A DNA stretch of 64,000 bases from Isoetes taiwanensis. Lineage: Eukaryota; Streptophyta; Lycopodiopsida; Isoetales; Isoetaceae. A program made the translations under genes and the position numbers. The notes under the pieces were generated by a model, which worked only from the letters and a program-made list of their open reading frames with translations, made no database searches and was not told the DNA's origin. Numbering within the stretch: position 1 is the stretch's first letter; each line of letters opens with the position of its first letter. Below are positions 1 through 11,613 of this stretch, piece by piece. The DNA lies in NCBI GenBank assembly GCA_021234155.1, contig JAJEKV010000050.1, forward strand, positions 7,089,199 through 7,153,198, written 5' to 3'.

Positions 1-1290
1 TGGAGGATGTCCCCAACATCGCCAAGTACCTAACCAACAAAGCGCCAAAGGTCGCCAGACTACATGGTCCCGACGATAGCAGGACCAAGTACTTCTCCTA
101 CACCGCTGCCTTAGCCATTTTCTTATCCCAATCGCGTCGAAAACCCAATGGGGGCAACCTCTATCCCTCCGATGGAGGTGGACCCCATAGCAAAGCTTGA
201 GGAAGAAGAAGCGGTCGTCTGCAATATCAGCAAGAGCGTGAAGGAGAAGACGAAGAAGAAGAGGAGTCCGGCGACAATAAGTACACCTGAGCTCGACTCG
301 AGAGGAGGAAACGGCAACAAGCGTAATCGGGGAGATGGCGAACTTTGAGCGGCCGGGCGGTAACATCGAGATTGCTCCCCACTCTGGCTAGGCATCACAA
401 GCCTAGCCCCAATCATCATCAGCGAGAGGAGTATCTACTCCTCGGTGACATCCGAACCTTCCGAGTGCGGAGAGGGAGCTCGAGTTTGACCCGAACTACT
501 CCACCAGCTACGGCGGTCGGACTTGGGCGACTTCATCGTCCGGGAGCCCTCGGACTTTCCGGCTCCAAGTGAGAGAAGCCGACACTTACACAGGAGAGTC
601 GACTTTGGACATCCAGGCCCTACAAAGAAGATCGGGCAAATGATGGGCGGCGAGAGCCGCCAGCGAGAGGAGGAGTTCCTCGCCCTCCAGAAGAGATGGG
701 GATTTGTGGGAAGACCACAAGCATTTTAATGCCGAGGCCTTGACACCACCTCCATCAAGAGGAGCAGGAATCGACCTCGGGCGTAGTCGACTCCACAATT
801 GAAGACCACCGGGACCTCACCCGAAATAGAAGTCGGCGATTCTGGCCAGGGCAATGTGGTGGAGGCCAAACAAGCGGAGAGGCTTCAGCGACGCACAATG
901 ACAGGTCCCTGAGGTACTACCTGCCGCTGCTACTAGATGGGAGAATAGCGGTAATCCACCGCAAGTTCAGCCCCAGAGGTGAAGAAGGAGTGTTCATGCT
1001 GATTGCACTCTCAGGCTTCGGCAGGCATGCTCGCATAGCGCCAAATGTCGACTCTGGCTGCTCGGTCAAGAGGGCAATGGCACTTGACCTCTTCGACTTC
1101 GCCATACCCTATCGACGTCGCGAGATTGGCGGTCCCGCTGCAGCCCTTACATCCGACTGCAGGGTGGAAGAGCTGGTGAGAGCCTTGCAGGGCGGCTCGT
1201 CAGCAAGCGTCATCAGGAACTTGGGTCATTCGGTAGAAACGGCCCAAGTTAAGAAGTTCCTTGAGGACAACCCGTCTTACCGGTGATTTC
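1..1290 (+). other. Unassigned GC-rich coding-like remnants
   Basis: This stretch is GC-rich and has several short plus-strand open segments, but no continuous gene. A reading frame open at the left edge (about 3-118) and a terminal frame ending at 1284-1286 (about 840-1286) look the most protein-like. The latter would encode a peptide ending in KKFLEDNPSYR. I recognise no domain. It could be a 5' extra ORF or gag-proximal part of the chromovirus that follows, or a separate broken gene cut by the window edge. The 150 bases after it (1291-1440) are AT-rich, like a 3' untranslated region, which favours a separate unit. Confidence 0.3.
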
Positions 1291-1676
1291 AAGATTAGTT
1301 AGACTCTTGATCCCAGAGACTTTTGTATTAAAATATTATATAATATAAATATAATCCCTCTTGCACTCTTAAATGTCTTGTTGATACATTTTGCGCCACA
1401 ACTATGCCAATAAACGTAAACAATGTAAGGAAACAAGAAAACTAACCATATAGCCATGAATTACTTGTGGATGCAGCTAGAGGCCTAGGCTCGGGAGAAC
1501 AACAACAACGCCGAGACATCATGGAAGAACAGGACCCCCGCCTAGACCACCTCCGCAAGGAACCTATTTGAAGAAATGGAACCCATGACCCCGAGAGGAG
1601 GAGATATCCCGGATGAGGGACCGGACCTTGAGCGGATAAAGGCTCGCTAGCAAGACAAGCGAGGGAGGCGGGTTGG

Positions 1677-2762
1677 GTGGCAACGCTCAATTGCCACAAG
1701 CATCAGCTTCGGAAAATAGGAAGGGACAAGAAGAGAAGCAAGAGAAGAAGATCCCCGGTTCCATTTCCTCCGACTCAAGCTCGGACTTCGGACTCAGAGC
1801 TTAGGAAGAGGAAGAAACGGGCCCGGGACCCAACGGATGGAAGGCAAAGGGACAATCAAGAGAGAAGGCAGAGAGAATACCCCGGATGGACGACAAAAGG
1901 GACACAAGAGTCTCGGACTACCAAAAGAAGGTAGACTCGCTTTGGGAAATGTTTGGAAAGCCAGAAAACTCGAGCAATTCTCCGGAGAAAGAACGGTCGA
2001 ATGGAGGCCGAGGCTTGGCTTGATGAAATGAGTGAATATGGAAACGCTTATGGCATGAAGGACAAGGATAAAGGCCGAGTGGCAACAGCCAACCTGAAAG
2101 GAGCAGCACGCATTTGGTGGAAGGGGTATGCAAAGACCCATGGCTTGAGCAGGGACGCTTGCAGGTTCAAGAAGTTTGCCAAAGCCTTCAAGCGCCACTA
2201 CGTCCCAAGAGAGCACAAGTCCAGCATGATGCAGCAGTTCTATAGGTTGCAGCAAGGAAACAAGTCGGTCCAGAAATATACAGAGGAATTCATGAGGCTG
2301 AGGCTATATGTACCAAAGTTGGGAGAGAAGCATGCAATGGAAAGTTATATTGAAGGGCTGAAGGATGAGATTCGCAAGCTGGTGAGGGCAATAAACCCTA
2401 AGACAGTATCAGAAGCGGAGTGCAAGGCTATAAGCTTGCAAGGAACGGGACTTCAGAATAGCGGGCAGAGGCAGCAGTATTTTCAGGACAAAGGCAAAGC
2501 ATCAGGGAGCTATAGCCCTAGAGCAGCAAGCCCAGGTCCAGCTAGAGCCCCATATGGTGGCAATCAGGGGAAGCAGAACGAGAAGAAGCAGGTGTCCTTC
2601 AAGGACAAGCAGGAGGGATCAAACTACTCCAAAGCAGTACGATCCTTTTTACAGGCTATGCCCAAGGAAAAGAGGCGGGGAGTGCATGGAGAAACGGCTT
2701 TTGCTTCCAGCCGGGCCATAGAACAAATGAATCTGCCCCTATGTCATGAGTCGCGGCACTAG
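1677..2762 (+). pseudogene. gag: gag of chromovirus E1
   Basis: The protein would be the capsid/nucleocapsid precursor that packages element RNA. A basic N-terminal stretch (1677-1931) is followed by an in-frame stop and then, in the same frame, a retrotransposon Gag core. Its marks are GAARIWWKGY near 2100, KAFKRHYVPREHKSSMMQQF near 2190, and a QKYTEEFMRLRLYVP block near 2270. The C-terminal part is basic and Pro/Gly/Ser-rich (PARAPYGGNQGKQNEKK). I see no CCHC zinc knuckle before the stop at 2760-2762. Upstream stops and the lack of a knuckle make this a pseudogene. Confidence 0.8.
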
Positions 2763-3117
2763 CGTAATTGGGGAGATTGGGACATCCCGTCGATGACGAC
2801 GACTGGGCGCAGCCCGAGACTACATTCGTGGTGAGTGTCATATCTTTGCCGCAATAGATCTGAGAACAAGCGGAGTCAATACAAGGTAATTTCCACGGTA
2901 GGGAAGGCCAAGGCCAAGTCTTTCATAGTCCCGATAGATTCAGGGAAGTAGCCATAACCAGCGTCCCCAAGAATGGTGCAAATGTTGAAGTTGAAACCGC
3001 CAAGTCGGCCGAGACCCGTTGTTTTAGCAAGTGGAGCAAAAAGGCGCATGCAAACAGCAAGAGGATCAATTTCGACATCGATTTGCCGGAATAAACATCC
3101 GGATGGGGGCGTAAGTA

Positions 3118-3336
3118 ATGGGCATTGGCAAGTATGACTTGATCATAGGAATGGAGTACCTTGGACGGCAGGGGCCATCATTGATTGTGGGAAAGCGGAA
3201 AGTGACCTTCCCAACGCCCGACGGCAAGATTATTGAGATCTCGGTAAGGAAGTTGTTCCCATCATGCGGTGTATGTCGCCTAAACGACGCTCAAGTCAAT
3301 CAAGAGCAAGTAGGTAGCATACATCTTCAAGCTTGA
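3118..3336 (+). pseudogene. Aspartic protease remnant of chromovirus E1
   Basis: The segment holds the second half of a Ty3/gypsy aspartic protease. IGKYDLIIGMEYL is the conserved block near the C-terminal end of the domain, followed by a beta-strand region (VTFPTPDGKIIEIS). The catalytic D[ST]G loop should lie upstream at about 2900-2950, where DSG is readable in another frame (PIDSGK), so the domain is split by frameshifts. Almost the same IGKYDLIIGMEY block recurs on the minus strand near 27.89 and 30.88 kb, showing that all three copies belong to one family. Confidence 0.7.
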
Positions 3337-3494
3337 GATCAAGAGCCGGAGTCCAAAGAAAGCAAAGAAGACAAGGTGCTCAACAAGTTGCCGAAGCAAA
3401 TAGCTAACTTGATCCACGGAATTCCATGATCTCTTTCACGATGAGATCGAGCACCTCCCTCCTTACGAGTCGAAAAGCGAGATAGCACTCGAAC

Positions 3495-4300
3495 TTAGAA
3501 CGAAGCCCACAAGTAAGGCTCCATACGAGAATGACGACGAGGAATTGTGAGCTAAAGAAGCAATTAGCGGGAGTTGCTTTCGACCTAGGCTTTATTAGAC
3601 CTAGCGTCTCGCCATTTGGAGTGCCCATCCTTTTGTCAAGAAGAAGGATGGCGGTTTGAGGATGTGCATAGACTATAGGCGCTTGAACAAGCACACCATC
3701 AAAAACAAGTATGCGCTTCCCGTGTCGGATGACTTGATGGATCAGCTTCAAGGAGCAAAGGTCTTCTCAAAAATCGATTTAAGGTCGGGGATATCATCGA
3801 TCCGGATAAAGGAAGAAGATATTCATAAGACCGCCAGACGCTGGTATGGACATTATGAGTTCACGGTAATGTCTTTTCGCTTATCGAACGCTCCAAAGAA
3901 CGTTCATGAGGCTCATGAACGATATCTTCAGGGAGTTCTTAGACACCTTTGTGATAGTGTTCTTTGATGACATTTTGGTGTATAGCAGATCCCTTGAAGA
4001 GCACGTACAACACTTAAGGAGGGTGCTCGAAAAGTTGAAGAGGCACCAGTTGTACGCCAAGTTGTCGAAGTGTCACTTCGCAACGGAAAAGGTGGAATAT
4101 CTTGGTCACGTGATATCGGCTGAAGGAATTTCGACGGACCCTTCCAAGATTGAAGCCGTCATTCAGTGGCCGGCACCGAAGAATGTGCATGAGGTCAGAA
4201 GTTTCCTCGGCCTAGCAGGGTACTACAGGAAGTTCGTGAAGAACTTTGCTAAGATAGCGGCCTCGCTAACAAACTTGACGAGGGCGGAAAAAGTGAAAGA
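3495..4300 (+). pseudogene. Reverse transcriptase of chromovirus E1
   Basis: Successive frames give a nearly complete Ty3/gypsy reverse transcriptase, which would copy element RNA into DNA in virus-like particles. Visible blocks are [14 protein letters not shown] near 3580, [20 protein letters not shown] at 3662, FSKIDLRSG near 3765, the active site [10 protein letters not shown] near 3957, and the thumb/connection blocks [11 protein letters not shown] near 4098 and [20 protein letters not shown] near 4194. At least two frameshifts (near 3600-3660 and 3890-3910) break it. The block expected between DLRSG and FTVMSF is partly degraded. Confidence 0.85.
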
Positions 4301-4795
4301 TTGGGTAGATCATTGGCACAAGAAAGCCCAAAAGGGGTTTGAACTGTTGAAGGAAGCCTTAACAACCGCCCCCGTCTTAACCCTGCCAGACCCAGAGAAA
4401 GATAAGCTTGTAGCAACAGATGCGTAAGATAGCTACAGTGCGATTGCTCATGCAAGAAGAGCGTGTAGTAGCGTCATTTACTCGGGAAGATGAACGACGC
4501 CGAAACGCTGAAGCACCCCACGCATGATCAAGAGTCGCTTATGCGGTTGTCGGGGGCATTAAAAATTTGGAGGCATTACCTTTTGGGAAGAAAGTTCCAA
4601 TTGGATACGAGATCATCGAGCCTCCAAGATGTATTTACGCTAACCACACCTCAACCCGAGGCGTAGAAGGTGGATGGAGTTCCTTTAAGAGTATGACTTT
4701 GATATAGTCTACAAGCCGGGGAAGCTCAATGTGGTAGCGGATGCGCTTTCAAGGCATCCCCGACAACTAGAGTGCATTGCAATGCAATTTCGACG
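4301..4795 (+). pseudogene. RNase H of chromovirus E1
   Basis: RNase H removes the RNA strand during reverse transcription. It is recognisable by position after RT and by its last block, EYDFDIVYKPGKLNVVADAL followed by SRHP, at about 4690-4760. [15 protein letters not shown] at about 4378-4425 marks its start. The middle (4430-4680) is broken by stops and frameshifts and reads only as fragments. Confidence 0.7.
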
Positions 4796-4969
4796 CTTTC
4801 CAAATGACTTCGGAAGAAGATCGAAGAATCCTTGCCAACGGATGTCGACTTCAAGGAAGTTTGGGCAAGTTTATGTAGAGAAGCAAGAAACGGATAAGGA
4901 GCGGGAAGCCTTCAAAAATTTTAAGAAGGAAGGTAACTTATTATATCATAAGAACAAGTTGTGTGTGCG

Positions 4970-6298
4970 GTAATCTTCGTGAGTAAGGAAGTTGATTCTC
5001 CATGACACACACAAATACCAATAACTGGCCATGCGGGATTCATGAAAACATATTTCAAAGTCACGCGCAGCCTATTATTGGCCAGAATGAAGAAGCGGAT
5101 AGCTTCGCTACCTTTGTCGACAAAACGGGCGAATGCGGCCGAATTCGGGGAGCTTTGGAGCCCTTAGCGGTGCCAAACGCTAAGTGGGAGGTCATCAGCA
5201 TGGATTTCATCACAGGGCTTCCAAGGACAGTAAGAGGGAAGGATGCTTTGATGGTAGTAGTCGACAAGTTGTCGAAAATGGCACATTTCGTGCCTTGCAG
5301 GACTACAGATACAGCTATGGATACAGCAAAGCTCTTCACCAAAGAGATCTTCAGACTTCATGGTATGCCAAGGGAGATTATCTCCGACAGGGATCCGAAG
5401 TTCATGAGCGCCTTTTGGCAAGACCTCTTTCGCGACCATTGAGGGCGGTTATCCATGAGCACGGCGTATCATCCTCGACGGATGGCCAAACGGAGGCGGA
5501 CCAACGAAATTTTGGAGGACATGCTACGAAACTATGTGCCGAATAAGCAAGGTATGTGGGAAGAATTTATTCACTTGGTTGAGTTTGCATACAATAGCAC
5601 CAAGCGGAATCATCCCAAATGTCGCCGTTTATGATCAATTCTTACTATCAATGCCTAACTCCGCACACTTGGCACAATCACGGTCAAAAGTAGAAGTCTC
5701 ACAAGACATGTTGGCCGATATCACGCAGCTTCGTGGAAGAAGTCGCGAGGATACCTCCCAGCGACAAAGGAGTCGGGAGAAGAGCATCGCCGACAAGCAT
5801 CGAACAGTCAGAGAGTTCGAAGTTGGCGACAATGTGTGGCTCAAGATCAAGGTGAAGCAGGCGAAGCTCAGGATCGGGAATTGCAAGAAGCTTGCTCCGA
5901 GGTGGGCTGGACCTTTCAAGATAATCAAGAGAATAGGTAATCAATCCCTACGATTGGATCTACCAGCACACCTAAAGATTCATAAGGTCTTCCACGTCAG
6001 TTTGTTGAAGAAGCACACTCCAAATCCAGACGAAGTCTTGGACACTCCAACGTTGTTGGAAATGACGGAGGAGGAGCTGGAAATAGTTCCAGAATTGATT
6101 CTTGATAAAGCTTTCAAGAAAACAAGGAGATCAGAGTTTCTCCAATATTTGGTCAAGTGGAAGCACTTGCCAGTGGAAGACGCGACGTGGGTACTTAAGA
6201 AGGATCTATTAAAGCAGTACCCACAATTCATGGAGCAATGGGACGGCAAGGTCATCTCCGAAGAAATCGGCTCAGGCATGTCGATTGGTGTAGATTAA
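4970..6298 (+). pseudogene. Integrase with C-terminal chromodomain, chromovirus E1
   Basis: The N-terminal HHCC zinc region (about 4970-5130) is degraded. The DDE core is clear: WEVISMDFITGLPRTVRGKD from 5188 (first catalytic Asp in MDF), LHGMPREIISDRDPKFMS near 5356 (second Asp), and, in another frame, STAYHPRRMAKRRRTNEILE near 5458 carrying the expected Glu. The C-terminal region runs open from 5534 to 6298: a basic [17 protein letters not shown] block near 5884 (GPF/Y module), HKVFHVSLLKKH near 5979, then a chromodomain with YLVKWKHLPVEDATWV near 6150. In chromoviruses this domain steers integration to chromatin marks. The core is frameshifted between 5442 and 5534. Confidence 0.85.
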
Positions 6299-7164
6299 TT
6301 CTATGTGTAGTTAAGAATAATCTACGCATGCAACCTATGCTAGGTATGGATTGCATGCGTTGTTACCGATGATGAGACCGCTACGGCGATCTCTAGGGCG
6401 TGGTGTAATGTCGATGTAGGCATGACCGCGTTTCCGCTTGGAAGAGTGGAAGGTAGATTAGAAAAGTCTACTTCTGTTCCACGGAAGTAGACGACCTCGA
6501 GAGAAAGGAGGACATGGAAGGATGCATTCATAGGAAAAGCACCTCTAGACCCATATATGCTTTGATAGGAGGAATCTGGCCTTCACGCCCCCATACGGGA
6601 AGGACCTATCCTCCACCGGGCAACTAGGGTGTAGGCATGAGAGGCATATAGGCATTTAGGTGTCTGTCTCCTCGCCATTATGGAAGATTCATCCTCTTCC
6701 CTCGGGGAGATTAGCCATGCATCCATGTAGATAGGTGGGGTGGTCACCATATAACTAAAATTTTATTAATAATTAAATGGTACTAACGTAGTGTCGACTG
6801 GCAGCCAATAGAGCCCGGGAGGGGGTAAGGAGGTCGAAGACGAAGACTTGCAACACAAATTTTGTTGGAATGTGTTGCAAGGAATCGAGTACCTCGGATG
6901 TTAATTTGAATTTTGATAAACTTAATTGCCATGATAAGTGAATTATTGAGTAACCCGTTTTTTAATGATGTTGTGAATTGATAAGTGATTTCATAATATA
7001 ATCATGTAATAATGTTTTAAAAATATTACCTTAAGGTAATGTTAATAAATCTGTAAATGATATAGTAGTATATTGTATGTACCAGGGTGATTGCAGGTTA
7101 GGAAGTTCCCAAGGTGGGGAGACCCACGATGCTGCGGACAGCATCAATTCAAGGGGGGGGAGAA
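6299..7164 (+). other. 3' untranslated region and polypurine tract of E1
   Basis: No gene is seen between the chromodomain stop and the LTR. The last bases, AAGGGGGGGGAGAA at 7151-7164, are a polypurine tract that would prime plus-strand DNA synthesis, and they directly abut the LTR start TGTGACG. The same tract (GGGGGAGAA before TGTGACG) is found on the minus strand next to the LTR starts at 25331 and 59881. Confidence 0.7.
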
Positions 7165-8798
7165 TGTGACGTTCGGCCGCGATACGGTCCCGGGGCGATC
7201 TTATATCTTTTCCGCTCACACGCATTACCGCCATCCCGGCCGACGCTGCGTCTGCCGACGATAGCCAAGTGGGTAGCCCTAGGGGCAACTTGCTAGAAAT
7301 GTGCATTGGCATTAATGTGCACATTTACCAATATACACATTAATGTGGGCACACATTTCCATATGGACACCTTATGCCAAGTGGGCCATACCCATAGGTG
7401 CAATTAATGTGCACATTCTCCAATGTGCACATTCATTAATGTGCACACATTTCCATGTGGGCACATTTTGCCACCTAGCCATTAATGGCAAGTGGGCCCA
7501 TTCCCAATTATCCCACATGCCAAAAGGGGATAATTGGAAACCCATGTCTATTTAGGAGGGGAAACCCTAACTTGCCCAATTTCGTTTCTAGGGCTTTAGA
7601 ACTCTGTTTTGGCAGCCTCAAGAGCCAAAACCGCCTCCCACTCTGCCCCGAGAATCGTACCCTTAGTTTCCCTTGATTGAACGTTTCAAAGGGATGGTCG
7701 AGCTCAGTCGAGGAGTCCCTCAAGGATCGGATTTAGGCAATTTAATAGCTTAAACCCTCTTTTAGTCATAAAATCGGTAGGGTTTAGCCTATTAAATTGC
7801 CCATAGCAGCCTTCTAGATCTCTAGGTATCGGACTCTAACTAAAGAACCTAACTCTATGATATAGATTAGATCTTGTTCTTTAGTTCTCTTATGATGTAT
7901 GTGGAGGATGTATCTCTATGAACTCCTTGTATTGGGAAGGACCCAAAGCTTGGTAGTGGATGCTCCTAGATTAGCCTCTCTAGCACCATATAGATTACGC
8001 CTGTGGTACAAGAACCACACACACCTTGTGGGTGAAGGGACCAGACCGCTAAGAAGGAGGTTAGTGTCCCGACTCTTGAACGATCCCTCCGGTGTGTAAG
8101 GCCTACCGGGGATCATCGTGACTAGGTCTAATGGCTTGCCACCGAAAAGGGCAAGGCATGGGCTCGACACCCGTGAAGTGGGGTTCACTTTCCATTGGGT
8201 TCGGTCGAATAAGAGCAAAGGGCTCTCTAGTCTCCTTGAGTCGGCATGTAGATCTACGGAGGGAGTGATCCCCGCCCCCCATCGGACCTAGGGAGATGTA
8301 ACCCCAGAAATAGCCCTTTCGGCTATGCATCCGTGAAGGCTCTGATCAAGTCCCAACACTTTTCAACCTACTCGCAAAGTGTGCACCTGGGAGGGGCGGA
8401 TGGAGTGGACTACCCATTGCCATGTTCTTATGCCGACCAAATCCATTGTCATGAATTACCCAATGAACTCACGGGACCCAAGCTTGTCACCCATCCCCGT
8501 ATCCGAGCCTTGGGTAGGATTCCCTATATGCATTGTGTGATCATTGTCTATGCAGATGTGATGTATCACCCTACCGTGGGTATGTGATGCTTTGTATCTT
8601 GACGTGTATGTTTTACGCCTTAGCAGCCTAGGTAGGCCCTGAGGGAGACGGGGTAAATGACCCCTTCACTCTTCCCACTGGAACCCCATTCTGCGGTGTC
8701 ATGTGGAGGGCCCTCAGCCAGCCGGCATGGCGCCGGTGCGGGGAAGAACTCACCTTGTATACGGTTGGGTGTCACCGGTATACGGTAGGGACGCCACA
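7165..8798 (+). repeat. 3' LTR of chromovirus E1 (LTR family A, subfamily A1)
   Basis: The LTR starts with TGTGACGTTCGGCC right after the polypurine tract and ends with GGGACGCCACA, giving TGTG...CACA ends and about 1634 bp. A second A1 copy, inverted, occupies 32141-33783. Both share the AATGTGCACATT-rich block, the CCTAACTTGCCCAATTTCG block and the terminal TATACG/GCCGGCATGGCGCC region. Short ORFs within it are not credible genes. The A2 and A3 LTRs resemble it only in the second half. Confidence 0.8.
7290..7480. repeat. Cluster of palindromic AATGTGCACATT-like words in LTR U3
   Basis: Within about 190 bp, words of the form (ATT)AATGTGCACATT recur: near 7311, 7406, 7423 and 7438, with shorter variants (ACATTAATGTG, CACACATTTCC) between. 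AATGTGCACATT is a perfect 12-bp palindrome. The same cluster is present, inverted, in the other A1 LTR (about 33480-33655). It could be a repeated transcription-factor site or a hairpin-forming U3 module; the sequence does not decide which. Confidence 0.55.
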
Positions 8799-9831
8799 AT
8801 GTTTTATACATCAATTACAAATCTAATTGTCAAACCAGAATCTCCAAGCCCTCTTGCAAAAGTAAACATGGACTGTATATGGCCGGAAATGAAAGGATAA
8901 TTGTGTGAAATTGCTACAAGGCTCGCCCAGGGGGTCATTTTGATAATTAAATAAAATAGAGGGGCATTTTAATAATTTTGCCAAAATACAAGGGCGTTTT
9001 TATAAATTACCCTACTAATAATGGATCAAGCTCTGGTTTGGTCGAGATTGCTCTACTCGAGTACCCCAATCAATCTCCGTGGCCTATTGTTTTGTTTCTC
9101 TAATTTTCTTGGCCGTAGATCTAAACAAATAGAGATCTAGCGCCAACTCAGATTTTGTGATGTATAAGTGATGCGTGGATAGCTTAGAATCGCAGAAAAG
9201 CTTGCACGCATCGGTGTGCTAAACTAAAAGAATTCACTAAAATGCCACCGTGCCAATGCACACTATTTCTATGTAGAGCATCTGCACCGTCTATCCAGAA
9301 TATGCACGAGATATCCACAAAATATATACGGTATATGCCAAATGGGCAACCAATAAGATGTTATCTACAACGTAACTAAATTTCGTAACAAGTAATAATG
9401 TAACAAAATACACAAGTTATCTGTTTTTAACTAAAGTTTTTAGTGTGAAAAATGAATCAGTGAAATATTATTCGAAAAAGAGATTCGACAAATTTGCTGC
9501 TTTATACGGCATTTAAGGCTTTTGGCTTTCTGTCTGAAGTATATATCAGCGGTGGAGATGCAAAGGCTAAACGCATCGCAGCCGTCGAAACGGAGTTGTT
9601 GGTTAGGATAGCGCTAACTGATAGCCAGAATATTCGGCGTATAATGCGAGAGATCACTCCGTGAAGCGTTTTGTAGAAGAGACCACTCCGGCCCCAAGTT
9701 CCGGCTATGGAGTCTCCGATCTATCCACTTCTGGTATGGTCGACCTGCTAGACTATTTTTTCTCTGGAAGTATTTAATTCATGTAAAAGAAGCTGTTTTC
9801 TCCATAGCCCTTCATCTTCAGAGTTTCGGCT
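8799..9831 (+). other. Intergenic region and putative promoter of RanGAP copy 1
   Basis: I see no gene. The first half is AT-rich. The last 80 bases share short blocks with the leader of copy 2 (GTTTTCTCCATAGCC and TTCGGCTATGGCT here; GTTCTCCATAGCC and TTCAGCTATGGCG there), which supports the chosen start codons and suggests that the two genes' leaders share ancestry. No convincing TATA box was located. Confidence 0.5.
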
Positions 9832-11613
9832 ATGGCTTCTACGCCGGCTTCACATTCATCTTCTGAGCCCACCCGCTACAAGCTATGGCCTCCTAGCCAG
9901 CGTACCCGTGAGCATGTTGTTGAGCGCCTCATTTCTAACCTTGCTTCTTTGTCGGAGTACTATACGCCCATTGACCCAGCTGATATAGCATACCAAGCTC
10001 GCTGTATAGAGCAGACCGCGTTTAGTGAAGCCAGAAGTGAAGAAGGAGAAGCAGACGAGGATTCTTCTGGTGCTTCTGCTGTAAAGAGGTATGCTAAGCT
10101 TGCCAGTAAGTTTTCTCTTGAGGTTCTGAGGACAGAGAGGCGATTTTCCCCACGGGAGGATTCTAAAAGCTTTGCTTCTGAAAATGGGTATGTTCATCAA
10201 TCTGTTTTAGAGAAAGCTTCAATTGCCAATGCGCAAGATAGTTCAATTCATGTAAACGAGAGGGTACGTGACTCTGAAGCATCCCCAAATTCAATTGTGA
10301 CCCACATGACCCAGACAGCTGAGTTTAATATGGCCCCCGAAGGACATCCTAATTCAGAGGCAAATGGTGAATGCAAGGTTTTTGATATTTCAGGTGGCAA
10401 AAGAGATTACTTAACTGGGGAAATGGCTGAGAAGCTTTTGAGTCCACTTCATGATTCAAATAACTTGTATACAAAGGTTCGTCTGAGTAACTGGAGTTTT
10501 GGAAAAGAAGCAGCCTCAGCAGCAGCAAATGCTCTGAAAGCAGTGAAAGGAAATCTGCTGGAAGTGGACTTATCAGACATTGTTGCAGGAAGACCTGAAG
10601 CTGAAGCCCTTGAAGCTATGTCTATTATCTCTTCAGCATTGGAAGGGAGTAGGCTTAAATATCTTAATTTATCTGACAATGCCTTGGGTGAGAAAGGAGT
10701 CAGAGCATTCAAATCCCTTTTGAAATCTCAGATGCACTTGGAGGAGCTTCTTTTCATGAATAATGGGATTTCTGAAGCAGCAGCACATGCTATTACTGAG
10801 CTTTTACCGTCTTCTAGAAAGCTCAGAGTATTACATTTTCATAATAACATGAGTGGAGATGAAGGAGCTCAAGCACTTGCGCGACTAATTAGTAATGCCT
10901 CTTCTTTGCAAGATTTTCGTTTTTCATCAAGTAGAGTAGCACCAGATGGAGCATTAGCCTTGGCAAATGCATTGAGATCAGGGTCTAGTTTGAGGAGGAT
11001 TGATTTGCGTGACAACATGTTTGGTCCAGAGGTAGGGGGTGTGTTAGGAAAAACACTAAGGCAACACCTGGAACTCACAGAGGTATATCTTAGTGATTTG
11101 GCCTTGGAACATGATGGCACCATACAGGTTTTGAAGGCTTTGGAGGAGGGAGCACCTAACCTCAAGGTGCTTGAACTTGGAAATAATGAAATAACAGAGG
11201 AGACAGCTCCTTATCTGGTCAGCTGCCTTTCTAAAAAGCCTTTATTGGAGAAGCTGAACTTGGCAGAAAATGAATTAAGAGATTCAGGTGCTGTTCTGGT
11301 TTGTGACGCCATTGTAGACAGCCATGAGAATTTGCGGGAGCTTGATCTGAGTGCAAACCTTCTTAGTCAAATTGGGGCCATTGCTGCAGCGCATGCAATA
11401 ACAAACAAGAGAAACTTTACACTGTTGAATCTGGACTCAAACCGCATTTCTCAGCAAGGTCTAGAGCTGGTTTATAAGAAGCTTCGTAGTGGTTGCAAGG
11501 GCATCTCTGTACTTGGCCCCTTAGAAGATAATGAAGTTGAGGATTTGGAAGCAAGTGAAGATGATGTTGAAGGAAGTTCCTTGGAGGAAAAACTAGGTGG
11601 TTTGGCTGTTTGA
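9832..11613 (+). CDS. RANGAP1: Ran GTPase-activating protein (RanGAP), copy 1
   Basis: A 593-residue intronless reading frame. Plant RanGAP stimulates GTP hydrolysis by Ran and keeps Ran-GTP low outside the nucleus. Through its WPP domain it docks at the nuclear envelope and, in division, at the cell plate. The WPP domain is at about residues 15-115 (KLWPPSQRTREHVVERL, Trp19-Pro-Pro). An acidic, variable linker follows, then leucine-rich repeats from about residue 183 to 555 (RLSNWSFG, YLNLSDNALGEKGVRAFKSL, LRRIDLRDNMFGPE, LKVLELGNNEITEE, LNLAENEL), and an acidic C-terminal tail (EDNEVEDLEASEDD). Length and order match plant RanGAPs; no break is seen. The start is the first ATG, just before the WPP domain. 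Copy 2 at 43349 is clearly paralogous. Confidence 0.95.
   Translation: MASTPASHSSSEPTRYKLWPPSQRTREHVVERLISNLASLSEYYTPIDPADIAYQARCIEQTAFSEARSEEGEADEDSSGASAVKRYAKLASKFSLEVLRTERRFSPREDSKSFASENGYVHQSVLEKASIANAQDSSIHVNERVRDSEASPNSIVTHMTQTAEFNMAPEGHPNSEANGECKVFDISGGKRDYLTGEMAEKLLSPLHDSNNLYTKVRLSNWSFGKEAASAAANALKAVKGNLLEVDLSDIVAGRPEAEALEAMSIISSALEGSRLKYLNLSDNALGEKGVRAFKSLLKSQMHLEELLFMNNGISEAAAHAITELLPSSRKLRVLHFHNNMSGDEGAQALARLISNASSLQDFRFSSSRVAPDGALALANALRSGSSLRRIDLRDNMFGPEVGGVLGKTLRQHLELTEVYLSDLALEHDGTIQVLKALEEGAPNLKVLELGNNEITEETAPYLVSCLSKKPLLEKLNLAENELRDSGAVLVCDAIVDSHENLRELDLSANLLSQIGAIAAAHAITNKRNFTLLNLDSNRISQQGLELVYKKLRSGCKGISVLGPLEDNEVEDLEASEDDVEGSSLEEKLGGLAV

Larger units (their letters stand above)
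1677..8798 (+). mobile_element. Chromovirus E1 (Ty3/gypsy), degenerate, 5' LTR not in window
   Basis: The order gag, protease, reverse transcriptase, RNase H, integrase, chromodomain, polypurine tract, LTR on one strand identifies a Ty3/gypsy chromovirus. The coding region is broken by frameshifts and stops, so the copy cannot be autonomous. No matching LTR lies upstream in the window, so the left end given here is only the first recognisable gag sequence. The 3' LTR is followed about 1 kb later by RanGAP copy 1. Related minus-strand fragments occur at 23.8-33.8 kb and at 47.3/59.9 kb. Confidence 0.85.
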
